Notes: generated by a model from the sequence alone, not told the origin. A stretch of 64,000 nt of DNA from Amycolatopsis marina (GCF_900111885.1 NZ_FOKG01000019.1:62001-126000), one strand, 5' to 3'. Shown: positions 24,745 through 33,593, counted from the stretch's first letter. Made by a program: numbers and translations.

Positions 24745-25827
24745 TCAGGCGTCGTAGTCGACGGTCAGCTCGTCGGAGGTCGGCAACGACTGGCAGGTGA
24801 GGACAAACCCGGCCCGCACCTCCGCCTCCTCGAGGGCGAAGTTGCGGCGCATCCGCACACTGCCGGTGGTGACCTTCGCCCTGCACGTGCCGCACACCCC
24901 GCCCTTGCAGGCGAAGGGCAGGTCCGGCCGGGACCGCTGGGCGCCGTCGAGGACCGCCCGGTCACGCGGCAGGGCGACGGTGGTGGACCGTCCGTCCAGG
25001 ATCAGCGTCACCTCGGCGGTCTCGCCGTCGAGTGGCGCCTCCTCGTGCCGGACGGGTTCGGGCGGTACGTCATCCACATAGAACAGTTCCCGATGCACCC
25101 GCGCATTGTCCACAGCGGACTCGGTGAGTACCCGGCGGGCATCCTCGACCATGCCGAACGGACCGCACAACCACCAGTGATCCACTCGTCGGGAGTCGGG
25201 CAGCACCGCGAGCAGCGCGCGGAGCTTCTCCGCGTCCAACCGGCCGGTGAACAGGTCTGCCTCGCGGGGTTCCCTGGACAGGACGTGCACCAGTTCGAGC
25301 CGGGCCGGGTAGCGGTCCTTGAGGTCGGCCAGCTCGTCGGCGAACATGACAGTGTCGGTTCGCCGGTTCCCGTAGAGCACGGTGGCCGTGGAGGCCGGAT
25401 TTCGCAGCACCGAAGCGGCGATGGACAGCACCGGGGTGATGCCGGAGCCTGCCGCGATGAGGACGTGATGCCCTGGCGCGTCGACGTCCGGGGTGAAGTT
25501 GCCGGTCGGAGTGGCCACCTCGATCTCGTCTCCCGGTCGCACGTCGTGGACCAACCACCGGGAGAACAGACCGTCCGGCACCTCCCGCACCCCGATCCGT
25601 GGCGCCGCACCCTCCGGCGCGCAGATGGAGTACGAACGGCGTTCCTCCCTGCCGTCGACGAAGCGTCGCAGGGTGAGGGACTGACCTGCCCGGAAGGCAT
25701 ACGCGTCGGCGAGGTCCCCGGGCACGTCGAAGGTGACCGCGACGGCGTCGTCGCACAGCGCCTCGACATCGGCCACCGTGAGCCGGTGGAAGTCGCCGCG
25801 CAACCTGGACGAGGTAGCAACGCTCAC
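24745..25827 (-). CDS. paaE: Phenylacetyl-CoA epoxidase reductase subunit PaaE
   Basis: A 360-residue two-part flavoprotein reductase. The N-terminal FAD domain carries RRSYSICAP, the NAD-binding part has AAGSGITPVLSI, and a C-terminal plant-type [2Fe-2S] domain has CKGGVCGTCRAKV plus a distal Cys in FVLTCQSLP. It passes electrons from NAD(P)H to the PaaAC di-iron oxygenase. The start is taken as GTG 25827, which follows AGGGAG. It is the last gene of paaZABCDE but is separated from paaD by 214 bp that hold three identical palindromes. Confidence 0.95.
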   Translation of the reverse strand: MSVATSSRLRGDFHRLTVADVEALCDDAVAVTFDVPGDLADAYAFRAGQSLTLRRFVDGREERRSYSICAPEGAAPRIGVREVPDGLFSRWLVHDVRPGDEIEVATPTGNFTPDVDAPGHHVLIAAGSGITPVLSIAASVLRNPASTATVLYGNRRTDTVMFADELADLKDRYPARLELVHVLSREPREADLFTGRLDAEKLRALLAVLPDSRRVDHWWLCGPFGMVEDARRVLTESAVDNARVHRELFYVDDVPPEPVRHEEAPLDGETAEVTLILDGRSTTVALPRDRAVLDGAQRSRPDLPFACKGGVCGTCRAKVTTGSVRMRRNFALEEAEVRAGFVLTCQSLPTSDELTVDYDA

Positions 25828-25850
25828 TGTGTTCGACTCCCTCTGGTAAT

Positions 25851-25872
25851 CGCACTTTCCCGGGAAAGTGCG
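25851..25872. repeat. 22-bp perfect palindrome, copy 1 (paaD-paaE gap)
   Basis: The core is TTTCCCGGGAAA flanked by CGCAC on the left and GTGCG on the right, a perfect 22-bp dyad. This copy lies 24 bp ahead of the paaE start. In RNA it would form an 11-bp hairpin with essentially no loop. Confidence 0.8.
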
Positions 25873-25914
25873 GAAGGACAAGCCCAGGACCGGGAACGGG
25901 GAGCTTCACGGCCC

Positions 25915-25936
25915 CGCACTTTCCCGGGAAAGTGCG
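25915..25936. repeat. 22-bp perfect palindrome, copy 2 (paaD-paaE gap)
   Basis: Identical to copies 1 and 3 over all 22 bases. The sequences between copies (42 bp and 20 bp) are unrelated, so the dyad itself is what is repeated. Confidence 0.8.
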
Positions 25937-25956
25937 GTCCTTGCGCGTGCACGTGT

Positions 25957-25978
25957 CGCACTTTCCCGGGAAAGTGCG
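25957..25978. repeat. 22-bp perfect palindrome, copy 3 (paaD-paaE gap)
   Basis: The third identical copy, 63 bp downstream of the paaD stop on the transcribed strand. Three copies within 128 bp suggest either a cluster of operators or short REP-like hairpins that modulate paaE expression. Confidence 0.8.
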
Positions 25979-26041
25979 ATTGGAGGTAGTCGGCGACGCT
26001 GATGATCTTGCTCGGTGGTACTTGCAGACGCCCCATCCTCA

Positions 26042-26551
26042 CTAGATTTCCTTTATGTGTTCGAACGGCTCGGCACAGGAACGGCAGCGGCGCAGCGCCT
26101 TGCAGGCGGTCCCACTGAACCGGGACACCTCCTCGGTGTCGGCCGATCCACACTGCGGGCAGGACACGCGGCGCACCGGCGCGCCGAGGGTGAGCGGTAC
26201 CGGCCCGTCGCCGGATCGGGGTGCCGTGCCCGGCGGGGCGATACCGGCATCGGCGAGCCTGCGCCTGCCACGCTCGGTGATCCAGTCCGTGCTCCACGCG
26301 GGCCGCAGCACGGTACGCACCTCGACCTCGGAGTAGCCCGCGTCCAGCAGCGCATGCTCCAGGTCGTCGCGCATCGTGTCCATCGCGGGGCAACCGGTGT
26401 AGGTCGGGGTGATGGAGACGACCACCTTCCCGTCCCGCTCGTGAACGTCCCGCAGCACGCCGAGGTCGGCCAGGGTCAGCATCGGCAGCTCCGGATCGGT
26501 GACGGTCTCGGCGACCGTCCTGGCGTCGAGCACGGGGCTCATGGCGATCAC
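26042..26551 (-). CDS. paaD: Phenylacetyl-CoA epoxidase maturation protein PaaD
   Basis: A 169-residue protein with an N-terminal MIP18/DUF59 domain (VTDPELPMLTLADLGVL; TPTYTGCPAMDTM) and a C-terminal zinc-ribbon-like tail (CPQCGS and CRSC). PaaD is thought to help assemble the iron-sulfur centre of the epoxidase system. GTG 26551 is favoured because it overlaps the paaC stop by GTGA and has GGAGG 8 nt upstream; ATG 26542 is the alternative. Confidence 0.95.
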   Translation of the reverse strand: MIAMSPVLDARTVAETVTDPELPMLTLADLGVLRDVHERDGKVVVSITPTYTGCPAMDTMRDDLEHALLDAGYSEVEVRTVLRPAWSTDWITERGRRRLADAGIAPPGTAPRSGDGPVPLTLGAPVRRVSCPQCGSADTEEVSRFSGTACKALRRCRSCAEPFEHIKEI

Positions 26552-27417
26552 CAGGTCCCCTCCGGATGCGCCCGCGCGACACTCTGCATCTCGGCCAGCA
26601 GGAAGCTCAGCTGTCCGGTGTGCACGCCGTCGCGCCCGGTCCGGCCAGCCACACCGGCGATTCCCGGGTGCTCCGGGCGGGTGAGCGTCGCGGCCGACAG
26701 GACCTGTGTCAGGACATCGCCGAACTCCTCGCGGAGCGAGGCCGGATCGACACCGACGGCGGTTTCGACGGGGTGCGTGGTGAACAGTTCCTCGACATAG
26801 GGCCAGGTGTCGTCCAGCCCGTCCTGCATCCGCTCCCGGGAGAGTTCGGTGCCGTCACCGAGTCGAACAGCCCACTGTGCTGCGTAGTCGCGGTGGTAGG
26901 TGAGTTCCTTGACTCCCTTGGCGGCGATTGCGGCCAGCACCGGGTCCGGCGAGGCGGTCAGCCGCTGCAGCAGCGCGAGACGCCAGGTCGAGAAGACCAG
27001 CAACCGGGCGATGAGGTGCCCGAAGTGTCCCCCACCGAGCTCGACGAGCCGGACGTTCCGGAATTCGCCCTGCTCGCGGAAGAACGCGAAGTCGTCCTCG
27101 CCGCGACCGGATTCATCGGCCCGGCCCGCCCGTGTCAGCAGCAGCCGTGCCTGCCCGAGCAGGTCGAGCCCGATGTTGGCGATCGCCACCTCGTCCTCCA
27201 ACTCGGGAGCGTTCGTGCACCACTCCTGCAGCCGGTGGGACATGACAAGCGCGTCATCGCCGAGCATGAGGCAGTAAGCCGACAACCGGGCGGCGTCGAG
27301 TTCCGCCGGAACGGTGGTGTCCACTCCGGACAACGGGTCGTCGAAGCCGGTGCCGAACGCCCACCGGGACGAGTCGTTCTCCTCGGTGATCGCCTCATAG
27401 GCGTTGTCAAAGCTCAT
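26548..27417 (-). CDS. paaC: Phenylacetyl-CoA epoxidase structural subunit PaaC
   Basis: A 289-residue ferritin-like helical protein from ATG 27417. It has LSAYCLMLGDDALVMSHRLQ, LGQARLLLTRAG and KGVKELTYHRDYAAQW, typical of PaaC, the non-catalytic partner of PaaA in the di-iron phenylacetyl-CoA 1,2-epoxidase. It lies 13 bp after paaB and overlaps paaD. Confidence 0.95.
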   Translation of the reverse strand: MSFDNAYEAITEENDSSRWAFGTGFDDPLSGVDTTVPAELDAARLSAYCLMLGDDALVMSHRLQEWCTNAPELEDEVAIANIGLDLLGQARLLLTRAGRADESGRGEDDFAFFREQGEFRNVRLVELGGGHFGHLIARLLVFSTWRLALLQRLTASPDPVLAAIAAKGVKELTYHRDYAAQWAVRLGDGTELSRERMQDGLDDTWPYVEELFTTHPVETAVGVDPASLREEFGDVLTQVLSAATLTRPEHPGIAGVAGRTGRDGVHTGQLSFLLAEMQSVARAHPEGTW

Positions 27418-27430
27418 TCTCGACACCCGT

Positions 27431-27727
27431 TCACATGTGGGGGACGTTGTCGGGGATGTCGTAGAAGGTCGGGTGCCGGTACACCTTGTCGCCACTGGGC
27501 GCGAAGAACGGGTCCTTCTCGTCCGGGCTCGACGCGGTGATGTCGGCGGCCCTGACCACCCAGATACTCACGCCCTCGTTGCGCCGTGTGTAGAGATCGC
27601 GGGCGTGGTGCAGTGCCATCTGGTCGTCGGCGGCGTGCAGCGAGCCAACGTGCACGTGGTTCAGTCCGCGCTTTCCCCGGACGAACACCTCGTAGAGCGG
27701 CCAGTCATGCCGCACCGGCTCAGTCAT
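27431..27727 (-). CDS. paaB: Phenylacetyl-CoA epoxidase subunit PaaB
   Basis: A 98-residue protein with the conserved PaaB pattern: WPLYEVFVRGKRGLNHVHVG at residues 9-28, then a segment ending SIWVVRAADITASSP. PaaB bridges PaaAC heterodimers in the epoxidase. The ATG overlaps the paaA stop by ATGA, indicating coupled translation. Confidence 0.95.
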   Translation of the reverse strand: MTEPVRHDWPLYEVFVRGKRGLNHVHVGSLHAADDQMALHHARDLYTRRNEGVSIWVVRAADITASSPDEKDPFFAPSGDKVYRHPTFYDIPDNVPHM

Positions 27728-28680
27728 GCCGCCCTTCCCTTCAACGCTGCCTGTTTGGCCGCGTGGGCGGCTGCCGCCTCACGGACCCAGGCGCCGTCCT
27801 CCTGCGCACGCCGCCGGTGGGCGATGCGCTCGGCATTGCAGGGGCCGTTGCCCCGCAACACGTTCTTGAACTCGTCCCAGTCGATCGGACCGAAGTCGTA
27901 GTGGCCACGGTCGGCGTTCCACTTCAGGTCCGGATCCGGCAGGGACACGCCGAGCGCCTCGGCCTGCGGCACCGACATGTCGACGAATCGCTGACGCAGT
28001 TCGTCGTTGGTGTGCCGCTTGACCTTCCACGTCATCGACTGCTCGGTGTTGGGCGAATCCGCATCCGGCGGGCCGAACATCATCAGCGACGGCCACCACC
28101 AGCGATCGGTGGCCTCCTGCACCATCCGCCGCTGCGCTTCGGTCCCGCGCATCATGGTCATCAGCAGTTCGTAGCCCTGCCGCTGGTGGAAGGACTCCTC
28201 CTTGCAGATCCGGATCATCGCCCTGGCGTAAGGACCGTAGGAGCTGCGGCAGAGCGGCACCTGGTTGCAGATCGCGGCGCCGTCGACCAACCAGCCGATG
28301 ACCCCGACATCGGCGAACGTCAGCGTCGGGTAGTTGAAGATCGAGGAGTACTTCTGCCTGCCGCTGATCAGCTTGTCGGTCAGGTCCGCCCGGTCGGCGC
28401 CGAGGGTCTCCGCTGCCGAGTACAGGTAGAGCCCGTGGCCGGCCTCGTCCTGCACCTTCGCCAGCAGGATTGCCTTACGCCGCAACGACGGCGCACGGGT
28501 GATCCAGGCACCTTCGGGCTGCATGCCGATGATCTCCGAGTGCGCGTGCTGGGCGATCTGGCGGACCACCGTCTTGCGGTAGCCCTCCGGCACCCAGTCC
28601 CTCGGCTCCAGCCGCTGGTCCCGTTCGATCGTCCGCTCGAAGTGCCGCTCGAGTTCGGCGTCCGACAGCGTTGCGGTCAT
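27724..28680 (-). CDS. paaA: Phenylacetyl-CoA epoxidase catalytic subunit PaaA
   Basis: A 318-residue di-iron oxygenase subunit. Metal-binding motifs are visible as QDEAGHGLYLY and CKEESFHQRQG in the four-helix bundle. EPRDWVPEGYRKTVVRQIAQ near the start is characteristic of PaaA. With PaaB, C and E it converts phenylacetyl-CoA to the 1,2-epoxide using O2. It overlaps paaZ by ATGA. Confidence 0.96.
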   Translation of the reverse strand: MTATLSDAELERHFERTIERDQRLEPRDWVPEGYRKTVVRQIAQHAHSEIIGMQPEGAWITRAPSLRRKAILLAKVQDEAGHGLYLYSAAETLGADRADLTDKLISGRQKYSSIFNYPTLTFADVGVIGWLVDGAAICNQVPLCRSSYGPYARAMIRICKEESFHQRQGYELLMTMMRGTEAQRRMVQEATDRWWWPSLMMFGPPDADSPNTEQSMTWKVKRHTNDELRQRFVDMSVPQAEALGVSLPDPDLKWNADRGHYDFGPIDWDEFKNVLRGNGPCNAERIAHRRRAQEDGAWVREAAAAHAAKQAALKGRAA

Positions 28681-30713
28681 GCCGTCGCCTCCTTCGCCAC
28701 CAGGGTCAGCACGTCGTACTTGGCCACCGAGTCGCCGTCGGCGTTGGTCACGTCGGCGTCCCAGCGGACCTCGCCGTAGTCCGCGTTCTCCCGGGGAGTG
28801 ATCTGCTTCGCGGTGAGCGTCACGGTCAGCGCGTCCCCCGGCTTGACCGGAGTGAGGAAGCGCAGGTTCTCCAGGCCGTAGTTGGCCAGCACGGGGCCGG
28901 GTTCCGGCGAGACGAACAGGCCCGCGGCGAACGACACGACCAGGTAGCCGTGCGCGACGATGCCGCCGAAGAGCTCGTTGGCCGCGGCGGCCTCCGGATC
29001 GGTGTGGGCGTAGAAGGTGTCCCCGGTGAACTCAGCGAAATGGTCCACATCGGACTGCGTCACGGTGCGGGCGCCCGCCGTCACCGAGTCGCCGATGCGC
29101 AGTTCGGCCAGCGACTTGCGGAACGGGTGGACGCCCTCCTGTCGCGGTGCTCCCTGTACCCAGCGGCCGGTGACGGCCGTGAGCACCGTCGGGCTGGCCT
29201 GCACCGCGGTGCGCTGCATGTGGTGCAGCACGCCCCGGATGCCACCCATCTCCTCGCCGCCACCCGCGCGGCCCGGACCGCCGTGCACGAGCTGCGGCAT
29301 CGGCGAACCGTGCCCGGTGGACTCCTTGGCGTTGTCGGTGTCGAGCACCAGCAGCCTGCCGTGCCACGGCGCGACACCGAGCACGATCTCGCGGGCGAAC
29401 TCCGGGTCTCCGGTCACCACGGAGCCGACCAGGCTGCCCTGCCCGCGCGCGGCGAGTTCGACGACCTGCGCGGTGGAGGTGTACGGCAGCAGCGTGGAGA
29501 CCGGGCCGAACGCCTCGACCTCGTGCACCTCCGCCCGCTCCGGGTCGTCGGCCCGCAGCAGCACCGGGGAGAGGAAGGCGCCACGCTCGGCGTCCGCAGC
29601 GACGACCTCGACCTGCTCGGGGTCGCCGTACACGACGCCGGCGACGTCGAGCAGTGCCTTCAGTGAGCGGCGGACCTCCTCGCGTTGCTCGAGGCTGGCC
29701 AGGGCCCCCATGCGGACGCCCTCGGCGGTCGGGTGCCCGACCGTCACCTTCGCCAGCCGCTCGCTCGCGGCATCCGCCACGTCGCCGAGCACGTCGGCGG
29801 GGACGAACGCGCGGCGGATGGCCGTGCACTTCTGGCCTGCCTTGACCGTCATCTCCGTGACCAGCTGCTTGACGAACAGGTCGAACTCCGGCGTGCCCTT
29901 TACCGCGTCCGGGCCGAGGATCGAGCAGTTCAGCGAGTCGGCCTCGGCGTTGAACCGGACGTTGCCGCGCACGATGGCCGGGTGCGCGCGGAGCTTCTGC
30001 GCCGTGGTCGCCGAACCGGTGAACGACACCAGGTCCTGCCCGGTCACGTGGTCGAGCAGGTCGCCCGCGCTCCCGCAGACGAACTGCAGTGCGCCCTCCG
30101 GCAGGATTCCGGACTCGATGATCAGCTCCACCAGCCGGGCCGTCAGGTACGCGGTCTGACTGGCCGGCTTGACCAGGCTCGGCACACCCGCGAGGAACGC
30201 GGGAGCGAACTTCTCCAACGGGCCCCACACCGGGAAGTTGAAGGCGTTGATCTGCACCGCGACACCGTGCAGTGGTGTGGCGATGTGCTGGGCGACGAAG
30301 GTTCCACCCCTGGACAGCGGCTCGACCGCGCCCTCGACGTACACGGTGTCGTTCGGCAGCTCGCGCTTGCCCTTGCTGGAGTAGGCGAACAGGACGCCGA
30401 TTCCGCCGTCCACATCGAACTTGGAGTCACCCGGTGTGGCACCGGTGCGCGCCGACAGCTCGTACAGCTCGTCGCGGTGCTCGCGCAGGTGCGAGGCCAG
30501 CGCCTTCAGCAGCGCCGCACGCTGGTGGAACGTCAGCTCCCGCAGCGCGGGACCGCCCACCCTGCGGCCGTACTCCAGTGCGCCCGCCATGTCGATACCG
30601 GCCGAGGAGATCCGGGCGACCTCCTCGCCGGTCACCGCGTCGTGCAGCGGCGAGCCCTCGCCCTCGGCGGCCTGCCAGCCGCCGGAGACATAGCTACGGA
30701 GTACTGCTGCCAT
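28677..30713 (-). CDS. paaZ: Bifunctional ring-opening enzyme PaaZ (oxepin-CoA hydrolase / semialdehyde dehydrogenase)
   Basis: A 678-residue fusion of an aldehyde dehydrogenase (about 1-525; nucleophile C296 in KAGQKCTAIRRAF) and an R-specific MaoC-type hydratase (about 535-678; D565 and H570 in TGDTFYAHTD). Both active sites match E. coli PaaZ in place and spacing. The enzyme hydrolyses oxepin-CoA and oxidises the resulting semialdehyde, avoiding a dead-end product. It is the first gene of paaZABCDE, starting at ATG 30713 behind GGGAGGG. A candidate PaaR operator lies 31 bp upstream. Confidence 0.95.
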   Translation of the reverse strand: MAAVLRSYVSGGWQAAEGEGSPLHDAVTGEEVARISSAGIDMAGALEYGRRVGGPALRELTFHQRAALLKALASHLREHRDELYELSARTGATPGDSKFDVDGGIGVLFAYSSKGKRELPNDTVYVEGAVEPLSRGGTFVAQHIATPLHGVAVQINAFNFPVWGPLEKFAPAFLAGVPSLVKPASQTAYLTARLVELIIESGILPEGALQFVCGSAGDLLDHVTGQDLVSFTGSATTAQKLRAHPAIVRGNVRFNAEADSLNCSILGPDAVKGTPEFDLFVKQLVTEMTVKAGQKCTAIRRAFVPADVLGDVADAASERLAKVTVGHPTAEGVRMGALASLEQREEVRRSLKALLDVAGVVYGDPEQVEVVAADAERGAFLSPVLLRADDPERAEVHEVEAFGPVSTLLPYTSTAQVVELAARGQGSLVGSVVTGDPEFAREIVLGVAPWHGRLLVLDTDNAKESTGHGSPMPQLVHGGPGRAGGGEEMGGIRGVLHHMQRTAVQASPTVLTAVTGRWVQGAPRQEGVHPFRKSLAELRIGDSVTAGARTVTQSDVDHFAEFTGDTFYAHTDPEAAAANELFGGIVAHGYLVVSFAAGLFVSPEPGPVLANYGLENLRFLTPVKPGDALTVTLTAKQITPRENADYGEVRWDADVTNADGDSVAKYDVLTLVAKEATA

Positions 30714-30743
30714 CGGATCCGCCCTCCCGGGTTCTTAATTACC

Positions 30744-30757
30744 AACCGAACGTTCAG
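30744..30757. promoter_or_regulatory. Candidate PaaR operator ahead of paaZ
   Basis: AACCGAACGTTCAG, read on the other strand as CTGAACGTTCGGTT, contains the dyad GAACGTTC. It resembles the element at 31761-31777 (10 of 14 positions, pattern CYGAAYGNNCGGTT). The location between paaH and paaZ fits a regulator site for the epoxidase operon. Confidence 0.5.
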
Positions 30758-30814
30758 GAAGTCATGGTAGCGTCCTCACACCCACGGCGAAAGGCCGCAA
30801 TCGCAGGCGCACCG

Positions 30815-31672
30815 CTACTCCCAGCGATGGAACCCCTGTCCCGCCTTGCGCCCGAGCTCACCGCGCGCGACCTTGTCCCGCAGCAGCTGGGGCGGCGAGA
30901 ACCGCTCGCCGAGGGTGCCGTGGAGGTAGTCGGCGATCGCCAGCCGCACGTCGAGGCCGACGAGGTCGGTGGAACGCAGCGGGCCCATCGGGTGTCGATA
31001 GCCGAGTTCCATCGCGGTGTCGATCGACTCGGCGTCGGCGACCCCCTCCTCCAGCATCCGGATCGCCTCCAGCCCGAGCAGCACGCCCAGCCTGCTGGTG
31101 GCGAAGCCCGGCGAGTCCCGCACGGTGACGGCGGTCTTGTGCAGCGCGCCGACCCAGTCGAGCACGGCGTCCCGGGCGGCAGTGCCCGTGTCCGGTCCGG
31201 TGACCACCTCGACCAGTCGCGACGCGGGCACCGGGTTGAAGAAGTGCATGCCGAGGAACCGCTCGGGCCTGCTCAGGGCGGCGGACAGTTCGGCGATCGA
31301 AAGGGAGCTGGTGTTCGTCGCGAGCACCGTGTCCTCGCCGACAGCTCGCTCGGCGGCGGTGAGGACCTCGATCTTCACCTCCGCTCGCTCCGGTACCGCC
31401 TCGACGACGAGGCCCGCGGCACGGGGCAGGTCAGCGGGATCGGTGATGATCGCGATCCTGTCGAGGACCTCCCCGGCGGACACTTCGAGCTTCCCCCGCT
31501 CGGCCGCCCGATCGAGTCCGGCCCGGATCCGCTCGCGGGCGGCATCCGCGGCGGCGGCGTCACCTTCCACTACCGACACCCGCGCCCCGGCGACGGCGAA
31601 GACCTGGGCGATACCCGCACCCATCCGGCCACCGCCGACGACCCCGACATCCTCCGGCACTGCTGAACTCAT
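30815..31672 (-). CDS. paaH: 3-hydroxyacyl-CoA dehydrogenase, PaaH-like
   Basis: A 285-residue NAD-dependent 3-hydroxyacyl-CoA dehydrogenase. The Rossmann loop VVGGGRMGAGIA is at residues 11-22 and the catalytic His is H143 in GMHFFNPVPAS. ATG 31672 is preferred because GGAGGG lies 5 nt upstream, while the earlier ATG at 31684 overlaps that site. In the paa pathway it would oxidise 3-hydroxyadipyl-CoA. It is divergent from paaI and upstream of paaZ in the same direction. A general fatty-acid role as FadB2 cannot be ruled out, though context favours PaaH. Confidence 0.9.
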   Translation of the reverse strand: MSSAVPEDVGVVGGGRMGAGIAQVFAVAGARVSVVEGDAAAADAARERIRAGLDRAAERGKLEVSAGEVLDRIAIITDPADLPRAAGLVVEAVPERAEVKIEVLTAAERAVGEDTVLATNTSSLSIAELSAALSRPERFLGMHFFNPVPASRLVEVVTGPDTGTAARDAVLDWVGALHKTAVTVRDSPGFATSRLGVLLGLEAIRMLEEGVADAESIDTAMELGYRHPMGPLRSTDLVGLDVRLAIADYLHGTLGERFSPPQLLRDKVARGELGRKAGQGFHRWE

Positions 31673-31760
31673 AATGCCCTCCATTCCGGCGAAAACCGGG
31701 TCGACAACCGTCTCTTGACATCGGCACGAGCGCTGCCTTTACTGAGCGGCACACATTATT

Positions 31761-31777
31761 AACCGTCCATTCGGTCA
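31761..31777. promoter_or_regulatory. Candidate PaaR operator between paaH and paaI
   Basis: AACCGTCCATTCGGTCA carries the arms ACCG and CGGT six bases apart. It resembles the element ahead of paaZ. It lies in the divergent promoter region 31673-31799 and could act on both paaH and the paaI-paaK-tetR unit. Confidence 0.5.
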
Positions 31778-31799
31778 GTCGGCAAGGGAGGTTCGCGCG

Positions 31800-32228
31800 G
31801 TGCCAGACGACGCCGACGATGCGGCTCAGGTGATGTTCGCCGCCGACTCCGCCTCCCGGTCCCTCGGGATCGAGTTGCTCGGTGCCGCCGACGGCAGGGC
31901 GAGCGCGCGCATGCGCGTCACCGAGAGCATGGTGAACGGACACGACATCGCCCACGGCGGCTACCTCTTCCTGCTGGCCGACACCGCGTTCGCCTGCGCG
32001 TGCAACAGCCACGGGCCGATGACGGTGGCCTCCGGCGCGGAGATCTCGTTCGTCGCCGCCGCTCGGCTGGGCGAGGACCTCACGGCAGTGGCCGAGGAAC
32101 GCACCAGTTATGGGCGCAACGGCATCTACGACGTGACCGTATACCGGGAATCCGCGGCTGGCCGGGACGTGGTCGCGGAGTTCCGTGGCCGCAGCCGCAC
32201 GATTGCGCGAGAAGGCGATACCAGGTGA
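31800..32228 (+). CDS. paaI: Hydroxyphenylacetyl-CoA thioesterase PaaI
   Basis: A 142-residue hot-dog thioesterase starting at GTG 31800 with GGGAGG 9 nt upstream. The motif NGHDIAHGGYLFLLADTAFA gives N47, H52 and D61, equivalent to the active-site residues of E. coli PaaI. It removes dead-end hydroxyphenylacetyl-CoA esters and so frees CoA. The stop overlaps the paaK start by GTGA. Confidence 0.95.
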   Translation: MPDDADDAAQVMFAADSASRSLGIELLGAADGRASARMRVTESMVNGHDIAHGGYLFLLADTAFACACNSHGPMTVASGAEISFVAAARLGEDLTAVAEERTSYGRNGIYDVTVYRESAAGRDVVAEFRGRSRTIAREGDTR

Positions 32229-33571
32229 CCACCATCGACAGCGAAGCCTCGACGAAGCGGCGCCTCGGTGCGGCGCCGGCACCCGTCGACCTCGACCCGG
32301 CCGAGCGGCTCAGCCGCGACGAGCTACTGGCCACCCAGCTGGAGCGTCTGCAGTGGACACTGCGGCACGCGTACGACAACGTCCCCTTCTATCGGGCGAA
32401 GTTCGACGCGGCCGGCGTCCACCCCGAGGACTGCCGTTCGTTGGAGGACCTGGCGAAGTTCCCCTTCACCACGAAACAGGACCTGCGGGACAACTACCCG
32501 TTCGGCATGTTCGCCGTGCCGCAGGACCAGATCCGGCGTATCCACGCCTCCAGCGGTACCACCGGAAAACCGACCGTGGTCGGCTACACCGGGGGCGACA
32601 TCGACACCTGGGCCACGGTCATGGCGCGCTCGATCCGTGCCGCAGGAGGCCGGCCCGGTCAGAAGGTGCACGTCGCCTACGGCTACGGCCTCTTCACCGG
32701 TGGTCTCGGTGCGCACTACGGGGTCGAGAAGCTCGGCTGCACCGCCATACCCGCCTCCGGCGGCATGACCGGACGCCAGGTGCAGATCATCACCGACTTC
32801 GAACCCGAGGTCATCATGGTGACGCCCTCCTACATGCTCACCCTGCTGGACGAGTTCGAGCGCCAGGGCGTCGACCCGAGGGCGAGCTCACTCAAGGTGG
32901 GCATCTTCGGCGCCGAACCGTGGACCGAGCAGATGCGCAGCGAGATCGAGAGCCGGATGGACATCGACGCGGTGGACATCTACGGACTCTCCGAGGTGAT
33001 GGGCCCCGGCGTCGCCCAGGAATGTGTCGAGACGAAAGACGGCCTGCACATCTGGGAGGACCACTTCTACCCGGAGATCATTGACCCGATCGACGAGAAC
33101 GCGCTGCCCGACGGCGAGAACGGCGAACTGCTGTTCACCTCCCTCACCAAGGAGGCGTTGCCGATCATCCGCTACCGGACCCGGGACCTCACCCGGCTGC
33201 TGCCCGGCACGGCACGGCTCGCCTACCGGCGGATGGAGAAGGTCACCGGGCGCAGCGACGACATGATCATCCTGCGCGGAGTGAACATCTTCCCGACGCA
33301 GATCGAGGAGATCGTCCTGCGCGTCGACGGCCTGTCCCCGCACTTCCAGCTGGTGCGGTCGAGCAAGGGCCGGATGGACCACCTGACTGTGCAGGTCGAG
33401 GCCCACCCGGAGACCTCGGCGGACCGCAGGGCGGCCGCGGCCGCGGAGATCGCGGCAAGGATCAAGGACGGTGTCGGAGTGTCGGTGGAGGTTGCGGTTG
33501 TCGAACCGGACAGCCTGGAGCGTTCGATGGGCAAGATGCGCAGGGTGATCGACCGGCGCGCAGGCGCCTGA
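32225..33571 (+). CDS. paaK: Phenylacetate-CoA ligase PaaK
   Basis: A 448-residue AMP-forming ligase from GTG 32225. The phosphate loop ASSGTTGKPTVVGYT is near residue 108 and DIYGLSEVMGPGVAQEC follows. The hinge and C-terminal part has SDDMIILRGVNIFPTQIEE and ERSMGKMRRVIDRR with the adenylation lysine. It activates phenylacetate to phenylacetyl-CoA, the entry step and the probable source of the regulator's ligand. It is coupled to paaI and followed 22 bp later by tetR. Confidence 0.96.
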   Translation: MTTIDSEASTKRRLGAAPAPVDLDPAERLSRDELLATQLERLQWTLRHAYDNVPFYRAKFDAAGVHPEDCRSLEDLAKFPFTTKQDLRDNYPFGMFAVPQDQIRRIHASSGTTGKPTVVGYTGGDIDTWATVMARSIRAAGGRPGQKVHVAYGYGLFTGGLGAHYGVEKLGCTAIPASGGMTGRQVQIITDFEPEVIMVTPSYMLTLLDEFERQGVDPRASSLKVGIFGAEPWTEQMRSEIESRMDIDAVDIYGLSEVMGPGVAQECVETKDGLHIWEDHFYPEIIDPIDENALPDGENGELLFTSLTKEALPIIRYRTRDLTRLLPGTARLAYRRMEKVTGRSDDMIILRGVNIFPTQIEEIVLRVDGLSPHFQLVRSSKGRMDHLTVQVEAHPETSADRRAAAAAEIAARIKDGVGVSVEVAVVEPDSLERSMGKMRRVIDRRAGA

Positions 33572-33593
33572 ACCGATTCTGGATACTCCTGTC

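Noticed and set aside
25828..26041. A 72-codon frame reading through the three palindromes after paaD
   Set aside because: Its residues largely come from translating the repeated dyads (HFPGKVR units). No ribosome site or family match.
29017..30159. A 380-codon plus-strand frame opposite paaZ
   Set aside because: Ser/Thr/Ala-rich composition typical of an antisense frame; paaZ has intact catalytic residues in both domains.
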